Shown: positions 40,318 to 49,360 of the stretch, piece after piece
Position numbering within the stretch: position 1 is the first letter of the stretch
How the letters are laid out: the number at the start of each line of letters is the position of its first letter
DNA from: MWCR01 sp049325475
GTDB lineage: Bacteria > Patescibacteriota > Patescibacteriia > 2-12-FULL-60-25
Length of the DNA: 64,000 bases
Assembly: GCA_049325475.1 (NCBI GenBank)
Contig: JBMOLN010000002.1
Coordinates: 37,173-101,172 of the forward strand
Reading direction: 5' to 3'
Notes under the pieces: generated by a model
What the model saw: the letters and a program-made list of their open reading frames with translations, nothing else
The model's database searches: none
Told to the model about the DNA's origin: nothing
Made by a program: the position numbers and the translations under genes

Positions 40318-41841
40318 TTACTTTTTCCGTATAGCGGAAGGCAAAACATCTTGCAGCCAGTTTTTTATTCCGGCGCGGGCATATTGCCGGATTTTTGATT
40401 TGGCATGGCGGGTTTTGGTGAATTTTAACCAATCCGGGCTCGGGCCTTTGCGTTTTTTGTCAGTAATGATTTCAACGATATCGCCGCTTTTCAGAGGCTG
40501 GTCCAGGGGATGTATAGCATCATTTACTTTGGCTGCGGTGCAAGTATTGCCGATATCGGTGTGAATGTGATAAGCGAAATCAATGGGGGTGGAGTCTTCG
40601 GGCAGATCGATAACATCACCCTTGGGAGTGTAAACAAAAATACGGTCATGAAAAGCATCAAGTTTAAGCTCCTCCAAGGAATCCAGGAAAGCATTGTTTT
40701 TAATATTACTTTGCACTTTGGCCAGCTGATCCATCCATTCCAATTCATGTTCGCTCAGAATTTGCTGGATGCGCTCTTTGCCGACTTGCTGCATTTTACG
40801 GTCATCATAAGCCCAGTGCGAGGCAATACCGAATTCCGCGGCTTCGTGCATATCATTGGTACGGAATTGGAATTCCATGATTGTGCCGCGGTCATAAAAA
40901 ACAGTGGTATGCAACGATTGGTAGCCGTTGGGTTTGGGCTGGGAAATATAATCCTTGATGCGTCCTTTTAAAGGAGTCCATTTGCTATGGATAACCCCCA
41001 ATGCGGCATAGCAATCCGCAGTATTGGCAAGTATGCAACGTACAGCGGTAAGGTCATAAATTTTGCCGATATCTCTGCCATGGCGTAAAAGTTTTTTATA
41101 CAAAGAATAAAGATGCTTTTGCCGGCCGTGGACATCTACAAAATCTATTTGCATTTTGCGCAATTCTTCTTTGGTTTGTTCGATGACGTGTTCGATCTGC
41201 GTGTGCTGCAGCTGGGCGGATTTGGTTGCTATATCCAATGTCCAGGCATATTCTTTGGGCATGACCCATCTGAAAGCCGCGTCTTCCAATTTTCCTTTGA
41301 TATCACCCATGCCCAGGCGGTTGGCGATGGGCGCGTAAATTTCCAGACTTTCCAAGGCGATGCGGTAAGCTTTTTTTTGCGGAATGCAATCCAGTGTTTG
41401 CAAATTATGCAAGCGGTCGGCGAATTTGATAATTATAACGCGCACATCGTTGGCCATGGCAATAAACATTTTCCGCAGATTTTCAATATAGCGTTCCACG
41501 CCGCGGTATTTTATTTTTCCGACTTTGCAAATCCCATTGACCATGTTGGCGATATCCTCGCCGAACTCTTCTTTTATTTGGTCTAAAGATACGGGCGTAT
41601 CTTCGGCAACGTCATGTAATAATCCGGCGGCAATAATATTATCCGTCACATGCATTTCCGCCAGATTCATAGCCGTGTGTAAAGGATGGTTGATGTAAGG
41701 AATGCCGCTCATTCTAAGCTGGCCTTTATGGGCTTTTTCAGCAAAAGCATAGGCACGTTCAAGAAGACCCACATCTGCGTCGGGCCTAATGGTTTTTACT
41801 TTTTTTATCAGATCGTCTATGGAAATTTCGCTTTCGTTCAT
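40318..41841 (-). CDS. (p)ppGpp synthetase/hydrolase, short Rel/SpoT form
   Basis: 507 residues. An HD hydrolase domain with intact HDVAED at 76-81, a synthetase domain (YDLTAVRCILA...KPNGYQSLHTTV) and a TGS domain (RIFVYTPKGDVIDLP) are present. It ends soon after TGS, so the zinc-finger and ACT regulatory domains of long Rel proteins are absent. The loss may alter ribosome control. Convergent with parB. Confidence 0.93.
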   Translation of the reverse strand: MNESEISIDDLIKKVKTIRPDADVGLLERAYAFAEKAHKGQLRMSGIPYINHPLHTAMNLAEMHVTDNIIAAGLLHDVAEDTPVSLDQIKEEFGEDIANMVNGICKVGKIKYRGVERYIENLRKMFIAMANDVRVIIIKFADRLHNLQTLDCIPQKKAYRIALESLEIYAPIANRLGMGDIKGKLEDAAFRWVMPKEYAWTLDIATKSAQLQHTQIEHVIEQTKEELRKMQIDFVDVHGRQKHLYSLYKKLLRHGRDIGKIYDLTAVRCILANTADCYAALGVIHSKWTPLKGRIKDYISQPKPNGYQSLHTTVFYDRGTIMEFQFRTNDMHEAAEFGIASHWAYDDRKMQQVGKERIQQILSEHELEWMDQLAKVQSNIKNNAFLDSLEELKLDAFHDRIFVYTPKGDVIDLPEDSTPIDFAYHIHTDIGNTCTAAKVNDAIHPLDQPLKSGDIVEIITDKKRKGPSPDWLKFTKTRHAKSKIRQYARAGIKNWLQDVLPSAIRKK

Positions 41842-41970
41842 GGATTAAAGATAGAGAGAATGCGGGAAAAATGCAAGGCCGACCCTCACCCCCAGCCCCT
41901 CTCCCGCTCTACCACTTCGCATAAAGCTTCGTGGCACAGGGCAAGAGAGGGGTGCATACGGCAGTAAAGC

Positions 41971-41999
41971 AAAACCCCGCGATAACCGAGTGGGGTTTT
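41971..41999. terminator. Bidirectional terminator between rel and the GC-rich gene
   Basis: AAAACCCC/GGGGTTTT stem with a 13-nt loop; T-runs on both strands. It ends the minus-strand gene at 42031. A C/T-rich palindrome (CCCCTCTCCC with AAGAGAGGGG) lies at 41895-41955. Confidence 0.75.
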
Positions 42000-42030
42000 G
42001 CGGGGTTAGTGTCGCGGGGTGAGAGGCGTG

Positions 42031-42864
42031 CTATGCGAGGCGCACGCCTTTGGCTTCTTTTTTGAAGCCGGATTGCCGGCCCGAGGTATTCTCACGATCC
42101 TCGAGCTCCTCGTAGTACACGGTTTCACCGGCCTCGAGGTAAGCGCGGCGCGAGTTCGGCCGCGTGACTTTGCTCCAGTGCACCGAGGCTTCGCCTTCGA
42201 CGGTTTGGAGCATGCCGAGCTGCATGACCTGGGAGTACCAGATCACCACGGCTGTGCCGGGTTCGAGCTCGGGCTCGGGCTTGGCCTTGGCTTTGGGCTC
42301 GGTCATGTCCCGAACCGGGGGCAGGGCCTCGAAATCTTCCTCGCTGATGTTCTCGTTGAGGAAACTGACGAGCGCCGGCCATTCTTGCTCCCAGCGCGGG
42401 CAGACCATGTCGTCGCCGCTGCGGAAGCAGCGGAACGGCTCGTACATCACTTCCGTGACTACGAAGAACTTGCCGTTCTGCGAGACGACGCCCACGGCCA
42501 GGTGCTGGAACCAGCCGTCGCCCAGGTTTTCGACCAACCGCAAGCAGTTGGCCGGGTACTTGGACGTGTAGGTCTCGACCCGCGTGTTTTGCGCGGGGCG
42601 GATCGGGACGGTGAGGCGGTGCACGGCCGTACCGGCCGGCAGCCGTTTCTGCGGATCCACCTTGCCGCTGATGTCATGCAGCGGGCGGATGTCCCGGTTG
42701 GGGAAGAGGCCGAATGCCAGCATGTTGGAGCCGGGTTCGACCTGCACTTCGATCTGGACATCGTCGCTGATCGTGTCGCCCAGATAGCCGTCCGGATCGA
42801 CGAGTAGAGTCTGCTTGCTGCGGTTGTTGCGGATGACGATTTGCAGTCCGTTGAGCTTAGACAT
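42031..42864 (-). CDS. GC-rich accessory protein with cold-shock-like C-terminal domain
   Basis: 277 residues in two parts. Residues 1-185 form an unrecognised domain. After a Lys/Pro/Glu linker (PKAKAKPEPELEPG), residues about 205-262 fit a cold-shock/OB fold: AVVIWYS, then SVHWSKV and LEAGETVYYEELED at the spacing of CSD proteins. The CSD RNP motifs are weak. Base composition is clearly richer in G+C than both neighbours. AGGAAAAAC before the ATG and a perfect promoter make it a complete cassette, suggestive of recent acquisition. Confidence 0.72.
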   Translation of the reverse strand: MSKLNGLQIVIRNNRSKQTLLVDPDGYLGDTISDDVQIEVQVEPGSNMLAFGLFPNRDIRPLHDISGKVDPQKRLPAGTAVHRLTVPIRPAQNTRVETYTSKYPANCLRLVENLGDGWFQHLAVGVVSQNGKFFVVTEVMYEPFRCFRSGDDMVCPRWEQEWPALVSFLNENISEEDFEALPPVRDMTEPKAKAKPEPELEPGTAVVIWYSQVMQLGMLQTVEGEASVHWSKVTRPNSRRAYLEAGETVYYEELEDRENTSGRQSGFKKEAKGVRLA

Positions 42865-42869
42865 GTTTT

Positions 42870-43140
42870 TCCTCCAAATCTCTCTACATCTCCCTTACTC
42901 AGGGGAGACTTGTTTCCGGCGGTCAGGCCGGGTTTAACTCCCTCTAAATCTCCCTTTTAATCCAAGAGGGAGACTTGATCCGTCAGTGTTTTGGGCTAAG
43001 ATTTAACCATCCCTCTGTTCAAGAGGGGTTTTGTATTGCGAAAGAACGTGTAAATATAGCAGAAAATGAGGAAAATGTCAATACCCTCACCACTCCGATT
43101 TATATCGGAGACCCTCTTCCCGTAAACGGGAGAAGGGGGT
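42870..43140. repeat. Tandem REP-like palindromes
   Basis: Four C/T-rich palindromic units: ATCTCCCTT...AGGGGAGACTTG, CCCTCTAAATCTCCC...AGAGGGAGACTTG, CCCTCT/AGAGGG with T-run (43013-43032), and CTCCGAT/ATCGGAG plus TTCCCGTAAACGGGAG (43090-43130). Same family as 20946 and 27197. Confidence 0.7.
43053..43081 (-). promoter_or_regulatory. Promoter of the GC-rich gene
   Basis: Minus strand TTGACA, 17-bp spacer ending TTCTGC, TATATT. It lies about 190 bp upstream of the start, with REP-like units between. Confidence 0.65.
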
Positions 43141-43147
43141 GCAATGG

Positions 43148-43176
43148 TTGACAAAATGGGAAAATTGTGCTATATT
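43148..43176 (+). promoter_or_regulatory. Promoter of the Pro/Glu/Ala-rich protein gene
   Basis: TTGACA, 17-bp spacer ending TTGTGC, TATATT. A second extended -10 (TGCTATAAT at 43224-43232) lies directly against the Shine-Dalgarno. Confidence 0.75.
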
Positions 43177-43241
43177 AAGCTGTTTAATTTAATAATTAAG
43201 TATTTTAGTCATTTATATATAAATGCTATAATAAGGAGGAT

Positions 43242-45443
43242 ATGAGAAATCAAGAACAAGCTTTAAGGCAAATTAAAACGCCAGAGCAAGGACCGCCCAT
43301 GCAAGAGGCGGCTGTTGAAGTACAAGGCGCGTCTGTAGAAGACGTGAATAAGGCTTTTGCAGATATGTCCGGTGGATATGAGAATTTGGTACAGACGCCG
43401 GTTGAAGGCATGGAACCCGATGTTGTGGCCAAGGTTAAATCCATTGATGAAAAAGCTGATGCAAAGTTAATGGAAGTAAAAGTGCAAGCTGAAGATCAAA
43501 TAAATAAAGTCAGCGGGGAACCGCAATTACCGTTAGAAGATAATTCGAATTTGAAGCAGCTTTTTGCGCAGGAACCGACTTTAAAAGAATACCGGCCACC
43601 GTCAGGAGATTACCGGGGCGCTCCTCCGGATATTGAAGTTGCTACCGCAGAAGTTACTCCTTCGGTCAGAGAAGCTGTTCAGGCGGAAGGCACTGATATT
43701 GAAGTTGGCGAAACGGAAACGACGCCGTCAGTAAGAGAAGCGGTGCGTACAGAAGCTATTGAGAAACAAGAAGCGGAGTTAGCGAATCTAGAAAAAGGCT
43801 GGCAGCAAGCGGCTGATGTTGTTGAACAAGAGCAAGAGTTGCAAGCTTTGGAAAAAGGCTGGGAACAGGCCGGCCGCGCAACAGAGCAAGAAAGAGATTT
43901 ACGGGCATTGGAGCAAGGCTGGGATGAGATAGCGGAAAAAATTCAGCCGGCATCCGAAGTTAAAACATTGGCAGGCATACAGCCGGCCGAAGCGGTGCCG
44001 GAGACGGTTACAGAAGCTCCGCCGACTTTTGTTGAAGCGGCTCCGCCCAGCGCAGAGTTTACTTTGGTTGGCATGCCGCAAGAAGTTCCTACATTGAAAG
44101 ATTTGGTAAGTGATGAAGCTGTTGCCGAAACACTTCGAGCCAGACGCGGCATGGAGCTGACTTTGGCTGGTACGCCTCATGAAGTTCCGACGGCCAAAGC
44201 GGGACCTCCAAGCGAAGTACAAACCATGATGGGAATGCCGAAAGAAATACCGACCGTAACTTCAGCAGAAGCTCCTCCGACTTTGAAAAGCCCCAGAGAA
44301 GACGCGGAACCGGCAACGATACGAGAGGGAGCGGCGGCACGGGTTGCTTTAGAAAGCGAGGCACCGACTTTGGATATGTCACCGACAGCGGTTGAATCTG
44401 AACCCCTGACAGCGGCAGAAGCTCCGCCGACTTTTGTTGAAGCGGCTCCGCCGACAATAGCTGAAGCACCGCCAACATTCCGCGAGGAAGCGCCGCCAAC
44501 ATTGGAAACAGTTGCGCCAACTGTCAGGGAAGCTGATGTCAGGACTCTTGATATGCCTGCGGAAAAAGCGCCGACTATCTCCGCGGCACCAAGCCCGGAG
44601 GCTTTGGCGGGAGCTGCTGCCGGAGCGGTTGCCATGGAAGCCATGATCAAAGGCGAAACTTTGCGCATGAGCGACATGGAGGAAGTGGAGATAGCTGTAA
44701 ATAAACGCGATGAAATCAGATCGTTAATGGGCGATGAATGGACTGATTTATATTCGGCGCCGGATTTTGGCAAAGATGAATGGGAATTTCTGGATGAAGA
44801 TGAAAAGAAGAGGATGCAGGAATTGAATATTGAAGGATTGGATTTGGATATTGAATTGGCCGGTTTGACTCAAGAAATCAGAGCTTTGGATAGAGAGATG
44901 AGAGATAAATACGGCGAACAGGCCGATGTCAGCCTCCGCGCTAAACGCGAGAGAGAGATGAGGATGAAGGAGATTGCCAATGAGGCCAAATTAAGGGAGA
45001 TCACCAAAGTTGAGGCATTGTTAAAGCGTAATAAGCAGGAATTAAAATCCTTGCAAGAAATTGCACGCCAGCGCAAGGCTGAGTCGGAAAAATACGCCGG
45101 TATGACAGAGGAGCAAGTTGAGGCGGCGGTAAAAGATAAGACGCAAGAAGAAATCGCCAAAAAGCCCGGATTGGTAAAAAGAATGGGTAAGTGGGGCGGT
45201 AAAAAAACATGGGCGATTGTCGGAGGCGGGTTGGTGACGGGGGCGTTTTTAATCGGCAGATTAATCAATAATGTTCCCTGGATGATGAAAAAGCTGGAAG
45301 GCGCTTTAACTTTTTTAGATCGCGTTGTTAAAGGCGATGGCTGGAATGCGCTTAAAGAAGCGGCGAAAATGGCGGAAAAGAAGGTTGATGAGAAGATAGA
45401 AGGAAAGAAATCTAAAGAAACAGATTCTGAATTTAGACTTTAA
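43242..45443 (+). CDS. Pro/Glu/Ala-rich repetitive protein with C-terminal membrane helix
   Basis: 733 residues. Residues about 150-240 hold three copies of an LEKGWQQA-like segment; 260-450 are repeats of EAPPTF and EVPTLK motifs, probably disordered; 470-640 are charged coiled coil (REMRMKEIANEAKLREI). A single membrane helix at about 655-677 (AIVGGGLVTGAFLIGRLI) anchors it. No family recognised. Clear AAGGAGGAT site before the ATG. Its size and build would suit a cytoplasmic or envelope spacer protein; that is a guess. Confidence 0.78.
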   Translation: MRNQEQALRQIKTPEQGPPMQEAAVEVQGASVEDVNKAFADMSGGYENLVQTPVEGMEPDVVAKVKSIDEKADAKLMEVKVQAEDQINKVSGEPQLPLEDNSNLKQLFAQEPTLKEYRPPSGDYRGAPPDIEVATAEVTPSVREAVQAEGTDIEVGETETTPSVREAVRTEAIEKQEAELANLEKGWQQAADVVEQEQELQALEKGWEQAGRATEQERDLRALEQGWDEIAEKIQPASEVKTLAGIQPAEAVPETVTEAPPTFVEAAPPSAEFTLVGMPQEVPTLKDLVSDEAVAETLRARRGMELTLAGTPHEVPTAKAGPPSEVQTMMGMPKEIPTVTSAEAPPTLKSPREDAEPATIREGAAARVALESEAPTLDMSPTAVESEPLTAAEAPPTFVEAAPPTIAEAPPTFREEAPPTLETVAPTVREADVRTLDMPAEKAPTISAAPSPEALAGAAAGAVAMEAMIKGETLRMSDMEEVEIAVNKRDEIRSLMGDEWTDLYSAPDFGKDEWEFLDEDEKKRMQELNIEGLDLDIELAGLTQEIRALDREMRDKYGEQADVSLRAKREREMRMKEIANEAKLREITKVEALLKRNKQELKSLQEIARQRKAESEKYAGMTEEQVEAAVKDKTQEEIAKKPGLVKRMGKWGGKKTWAIVGGGLVTGAFLIGRLINNVPWMMKKLEGALTFLDRVVKGDGWNALKEAAKMAEKKVDEKIEGKKSKETDSEFRL

Positions 45444-45449
45444 ACTTGA

Positions 45450-45610
45450 GACTCTAGAACTCTGTTCGCAAAACTCGCAACGTAAAACGCGAATCGTCAG
45501 ACGATACACGATACACGATACACGATACAAGTAATGCGATTCGCGATACACGATATACGATACAAGTAATGCGATTCGCGATACACGATACACAATGCTA
45601 GTTGCTAGAC
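45450..45610. repeat. 7-bp array (23 units), inverted partner of 63014-63167
   Basis: Twenty-three heptamers in one phase. Starts GACTCTA, GAACTCT and passes to NNACGAT units with two copies of a five-unit block containing ACAAGTA and ATGCGAT. Confidence 0.93.
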
Positions 45611-45616
45611 TGAAAG

Positions 45617-45695
45617 TCACGTTAACGCGTATTCCCGTTGACCAGTGATCCAGAGCCAACTCGTGATAACGGTTGAACGGTTAAACTGGAGCACG
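45617..45695. repeat. Heptamer-phased palindromic element
   Basis: Continues the preceding array in the GTTAAC/CGTGATAACGGTT style shared with 28379 and 58800. Confidence 0.7.
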
Positions 45696-45703
45696 TAAAA
45701 AAA

Positions 45704-45725
45704 ACAGCCCGTGCGGGCTTGTTTT
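45704..45725 (-). terminator. Terminator of topA
   Basis: Minus strand AGCCCGCACGGGCT followed by a T-run. Confidence 0.85.
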
Positions 45726-47954
45726 TTACTCCATTTCAATTGATTTTTTGAATTTACAGCTTTCCTCCGGGCAATAAATGTTTTTACCTTTTTTGACTGT
45801 GGTAGGATAATTGCAGGAGGGGCAGGGCTCGCCGGTGGGTTTATCCCAAAAGGCTTGGTCGCAATTCGGATATTGATTACAGGAATAGAATACTTTGCCT
45901 TTTTTGGATTTACGCTCCAGGATTATGCCTTTTTGGCATTTGGGGCAGGTTATTTGATTGCCGTTTTGATCCAACGCCGGGACTTCGATGCCTTCTATGG
46001 TTTTACATTCAGGATATTTTGAGCAAGCCAGGAAAGGGCCGTAACGGCCGACTTTTTTAACCATGGGAGCTCCGCATTTTGGACATTTTTTATCTGTCGG
46101 TTCGGGCGCCGGCGGAGCTTCGCCTCCTTCCATGGGCTTGGTATTTTTGCATTCGGGATAGCCGGAGCAAGCCAGGAATTTTCCGAACCGGCCGCGTTTT
46201 ACGGTCATGGGTTTGCCGCATTTTTCGCAGACTTCACCTTCAGCTTCTTTTTCCGCGGCTTGATTGAGTTCAGCGTCTTGTTTTTCCAAGCCGGCATGGA
46301 AAGGGCTGTAAAAAGCCTGGATTAACGGCCGCCAGTTCATGGTGCCTTCGGCAATATGGTCAAGGCTTGATTCCATGCGGGCCGTGAATTCTATATCCAC
46401 AATATCAGGAAAGCGTTTCATTAGCAGATTGTTAACATCAAAAGCAATCGGTTGCGGAGCAAGCCTTTTTTTATCGTCACGTTCCACATAACCGCGATCT
46501 ATAATGGTTGATATGGTTGATGCATAAGTGCTGGGGCGGCCAATGCCGTTTTCTTCCAGAGCTTTAACCAAGGTCGCGTCGCTGTAACGCGCCGGGGGTT
46601 CGGTGAAGTGCTGGGTGCCTTTTACTTCTTTAAGATCAAGTTTTTCGTTCTTATCCACTTGGGGCAGGAGTTTGTCTTTTTCTTGGTCCGGATAGAGTTT
46701 CAGATAGCCGGGAGAAACAACTTGCTGGCCGGTTGCGCGGAAAATATACTGACCTCCGCCAATATCAATGCGGGTGGCATTTAAAATAGCATCCTGCATT
46801 TGGGTGGCCACCGCGCGCTGCCAAATAAGAGTATAAAGTTTGAGCATGTTTTTATCCAAATAGGACTCAAGGTTTTCCGGAGTATTGTTGGGGTCGGTGG
46901 GACGGATGGCCTCGTGGGCTTCTTGCGCGCCTTTGGATTTGGTTTTATAAGTCCTCGGTTTTTCGAGAATTTCTTTATCGCCAAAGGCCGATTTGATATA
47001 GGCGCTTGCTTCTTCGATGAATTTGGAAGCAAGGTTGACGCTGTCGGTACGCATGTAGGTGATTAAACCTACGGATCCTTTAGAGCCTATTTCCTGGCCT
47101 TCGTAAAGTTTTTGCGCCAAGGTCATGGTTTGTTTGGCGGAAAATCCCAAACGGTTATTGGCTTCTTGCTGAAGAGAGGAAGTGGTAAACGGCGGCGGCG
47201 GTGATTTCTTTTTTTGCTTTTGTTCAATGTCTGCAATTTGCCAAGTTTGTTTTTGGCATTCTTTAACGATCTTATCGGCTTCGGATTTGTTTTTAATCGC
47301 CATCTTGTCTAAAGATTTACCGTCGATGCTTTGAAGTTTGGTTTCGATTTCATGACTCTTCGAGGTTGTAAAAGCCCCTTCGATTGACCAATATTCTTCG
47401 GGTTTGAAGTTATTGATAATATCTTCGCGTTCAACAATTAATCGCACAGCTACCGATTGCACGCGCCCGGCCGAGAGGCCGCGTTTCATGTGGCGCCATA
47501 AAAACGGTGAGAGTTCATAGCCGACAAGACGATCTAAAATACGGCGTGCCTGCTGGGCGTCAACGAGCTTCATGTCCAGAGGGCGCGGATTTTTTAATGC
47601 TTCTTCGATGGCATCTTTGGTAATTTCATGAAAAGTGATGCGCTGAAGTTTTTCCGGATTTTGTTCTAAAATATTGGCTAAGTGCCAGCTGATGGCCTCG
47701 CCTTCGCGGTCTTCGTCAGTTGCGAAGTATATGGTTTTGGCATTTTTTGCCAAGTCGGTGATTTCTTTGACTTTGGCTTTATGATCGCGGGGGATAATGT
47801 ATTGCGGTTCGAAGTCTTTTTCAACATCTACACCGAGTTTGGATTTGGGCAGATCGCGGATATGGCCCATGGAGGCGACTACTCTATAATCTTTGCCTAA
47901 AAAACGGGTAATGGTTTTGGCTTTGGTCGGCGACTCAACGATGACTAAATTCAT
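45726..47954 (-). CDS. topA: DNA topoisomerase I
   Basis: Type IA enzyme (742 aa) that relaxes negative supercoils. Toprim domain at the start (VIVESPTKAKTI, later DEDREGEAI); the active-site region is GLITYMRTDSVNL with the catalytic Tyr at about residue 305. The C-terminus carries four zinc ribbons, the first with CEKCGKPM, the last with CPSCNYP. The ATG at 47954 begins the conserved MNLVIVESP, eight codons inside the open frame. Confidence 0.97.
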   Translation of the reverse strand: MNLVIVESPTKAKTITRFLGKDYRVVASMGHIRDLPKSKLGVDVEKDFEPQYIIPRDHKAKVKEITDLAKNAKTIYFATDEDREGEAISWHLANILEQNPEKLQRITFHEITKDAIEEALKNPRPLDMKLVDAQQARRILDRLVGYELSPFLWRHMKRGLSAGRVQSVAVRLIVEREDIINNFKPEEYWSIEGAFTTSKSHEIETKLQSIDGKSLDKMAIKNKSEADKIVKECQKQTWQIADIEQKQKKKSPPPPFTTSSLQQEANNRLGFSAKQTMTLAQKLYEGQEIGSKGSVGLITYMRTDSVNLASKFIEEASAYIKSAFGDKEILEKPRTYKTKSKGAQEAHEAIRPTDPNNTPENLESYLDKNMLKLYTLIWQRAVATQMQDAILNATRIDIGGGQYIFRATGQQVVSPGYLKLYPDQEKDKLLPQVDKNEKLDLKEVKGTQHFTEPPARYSDATLVKALEENGIGRPSTYASTISTIIDRGYVERDDKKRLAPQPIAFDVNNLLMKRFPDIVDIEFTARMESSLDHIAEGTMNWRPLIQAFYSPFHAGLEKQDAELNQAAEKEAEGEVCEKCGKPMTVKRGRFGKFLACSGYPECKNTKPMEGGEAPPAPEPTDKKCPKCGAPMVKKVGRYGPFLACSKYPECKTIEGIEVPALDQNGNQITCPKCQKGIILERKSKKGKVFYSCNQYPNCDQAFWDKPTGEPCPSCNYPTTVKKGKNIYCPEESCKFKKSIEME

Positions 47955-48111
47955 AAGATAATGAAAGGAAGATATCAAAGAATTATCCCTGCATCAAGGG
48001 TGCAAGGATTATTTGGCTGGATTAAGCTTAAAAATTGCTTATGTTTTAATAAAAAGAGCAGTGAGCTCTTTATATATTATATATAGTTTTACACAGGCGG
48101 AACGTAGCGAT

Positions 48112-49272
48112 TTAAATATTTTGATTTTGATCCAAGAGCAGGGATTTTCCGATCTGCGTGCATTGGTATTGGTTGACATTTGCCTGATCCAGCGCTCCCA
48201 ATAATTCCAAATTGACGCAGGTGGAAATTACAAAAGAGCTGGGCAAATCACAGAGACGCGCTATGTCATCAATGTGGGTGGCTGTACGGCAGAGGTCAAG
48301 GATCTTTTTTTCGTCAGGCGTGAGATTTCGATTAATCGAGGCCGGTTGCTGGTGGTTTGGTTCTTTTTTTAAGATATCAGAAGCTTGCGTGCAAATGCTA
48401 GCGCCCTGACTGATGAGCTCGTTTGTTCCTTCGGATCCGGCCGAAAAGATGGAGCCGGGGACTGCGTAAACATCGCGGTTTTCTTCCAGCGCGTATTTGG
48501 CCGTGATGACTGATCCGGAGTCTTTGCCGGCTTCAATGACTACTGTGGCTTGGCAAAGGGCGGCAATCAATCTGTTCCGTTGCGGAAAATGGTGTTTAAG
48601 TCCGGGTGTGTTGGGCGGGTATTCGCTGATGATCGTGCCTTGGGAAAGCAGGATTTGTTCGGCCAAAGAGCTGTGCGCTTGCGGGTAAATAGAGTTTTTA
48701 TCCAGTCCGGAACCAAGAACCGCTACCGTGTGTCCGCCGGCCTCGATACAGCTTTTATGGGCCTGCCCGTCAACTCCCAGAGCCATGCCAGAGACTATAC
48801 CGGCGCCGGATTTGACCAAATCTTGAACCAAGGTTTTTGTTACTCTTTCGCCGTAAGGGCTCATTTTACGCGTGCCTACAAGCGCTATCCACGGTCTTAT
48901 GTCCAATGCCGGACCGCGCCAGAACAAAGCGGCCGGCGGAGCGGAGGATTGATTAAAAATGGCAGGATAGGTTTTATCCCATGGAAGGATAAAATCTATA
49001 TCCGATTCAAATATTTTTTGTTTGAATGTTTCGAGATCTTGATTTTTGCGCCAAATAAAAAAATCTTTAATAATATCAGGCCTTAAACCGGCGGAAATCA
49101 TTTCATCTTCCGAGGCACGCCAGGCATTTTGCCCGCCGTTTTGGCCAAAATAGTTTTGCAGTTTTTTCAGGCTGACCGGGCCGATTTTTTCATGCCAGGC
49201 ACAGCCAAGATACCCGGATCGGGACGCATCCCAAGGGCTATTGACAGATTCGGGGTTTTTTTGGTAAGACAT
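48112..49272 (-). CDS. dprA: DNA processing protein DprA
   Basis: Binds incoming single-stranded DNA and loads RecA during transformation. 386 residues from the ATG at 49272, which matches the family better than an upstream start overlapping pth. The Rossmann-like core has VGTRKMSPYG, GIVSGMALGVDGQAH and VLGSGLD; the C-terminal winged helix (about 315-375) is present. With comF at 62307 and the T4SS-like locus it points to DNA uptake ability. Confidence 0.92.
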   Translation of the reverse strand: MSYQKNPESVNSPWDASRSGYLGCAWHEKIGPVSLKKLQNYFGQNGGQNAWRASEDEMISAGLRPDIIKDFFIWRKNQDLETFKQKIFESDIDFILPWDKTYPAIFNQSSAPPAALFWRGPALDIRPWIALVGTRKMSPYGERVTKTLVQDLVKSGAGIVSGMALGVDGQAHKSCIEAGGHTVAVLGSGLDKNSIYPQAHSSLAEQILLSQGTIISEYPPNTPGLKHHFPQRNRLIAALCQATVVIEAGKDSGSVITAKYALEENRDVYAVPGSIFSAGSEGTNELISQGASICTQASDILKKEPNHQQPASINRNLTPDEKKILDLCRTATHIDDIARLCDLPSSFVISTCVNLELLGALDQANVNQYQCTQIGKSLLLDQNQNI

Positions 49273-49360
49273 GGCTGATAAATGCCGTTTAAGTCTGCTT
49301 GCGGACGGTTGTCTCGGGAGCGCCCCTCCAATCCCGCGCCATCCGCTTTCGTAAGCAGAT

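Noticed and set aside
42019..42807. Long plus-strand reading frame opposite the GC-rich gene
   Set aside because: It is a shadow of the minus-strand gene caused by high GC; it has no start signal, while the minus gene has promoter, Shine-Dalgarno and terminator.
45450..45610. Array resembling a CRISPR locus
   Set aside because: The unit is 7 bp without unique spacers, and no cas genes are in the window.
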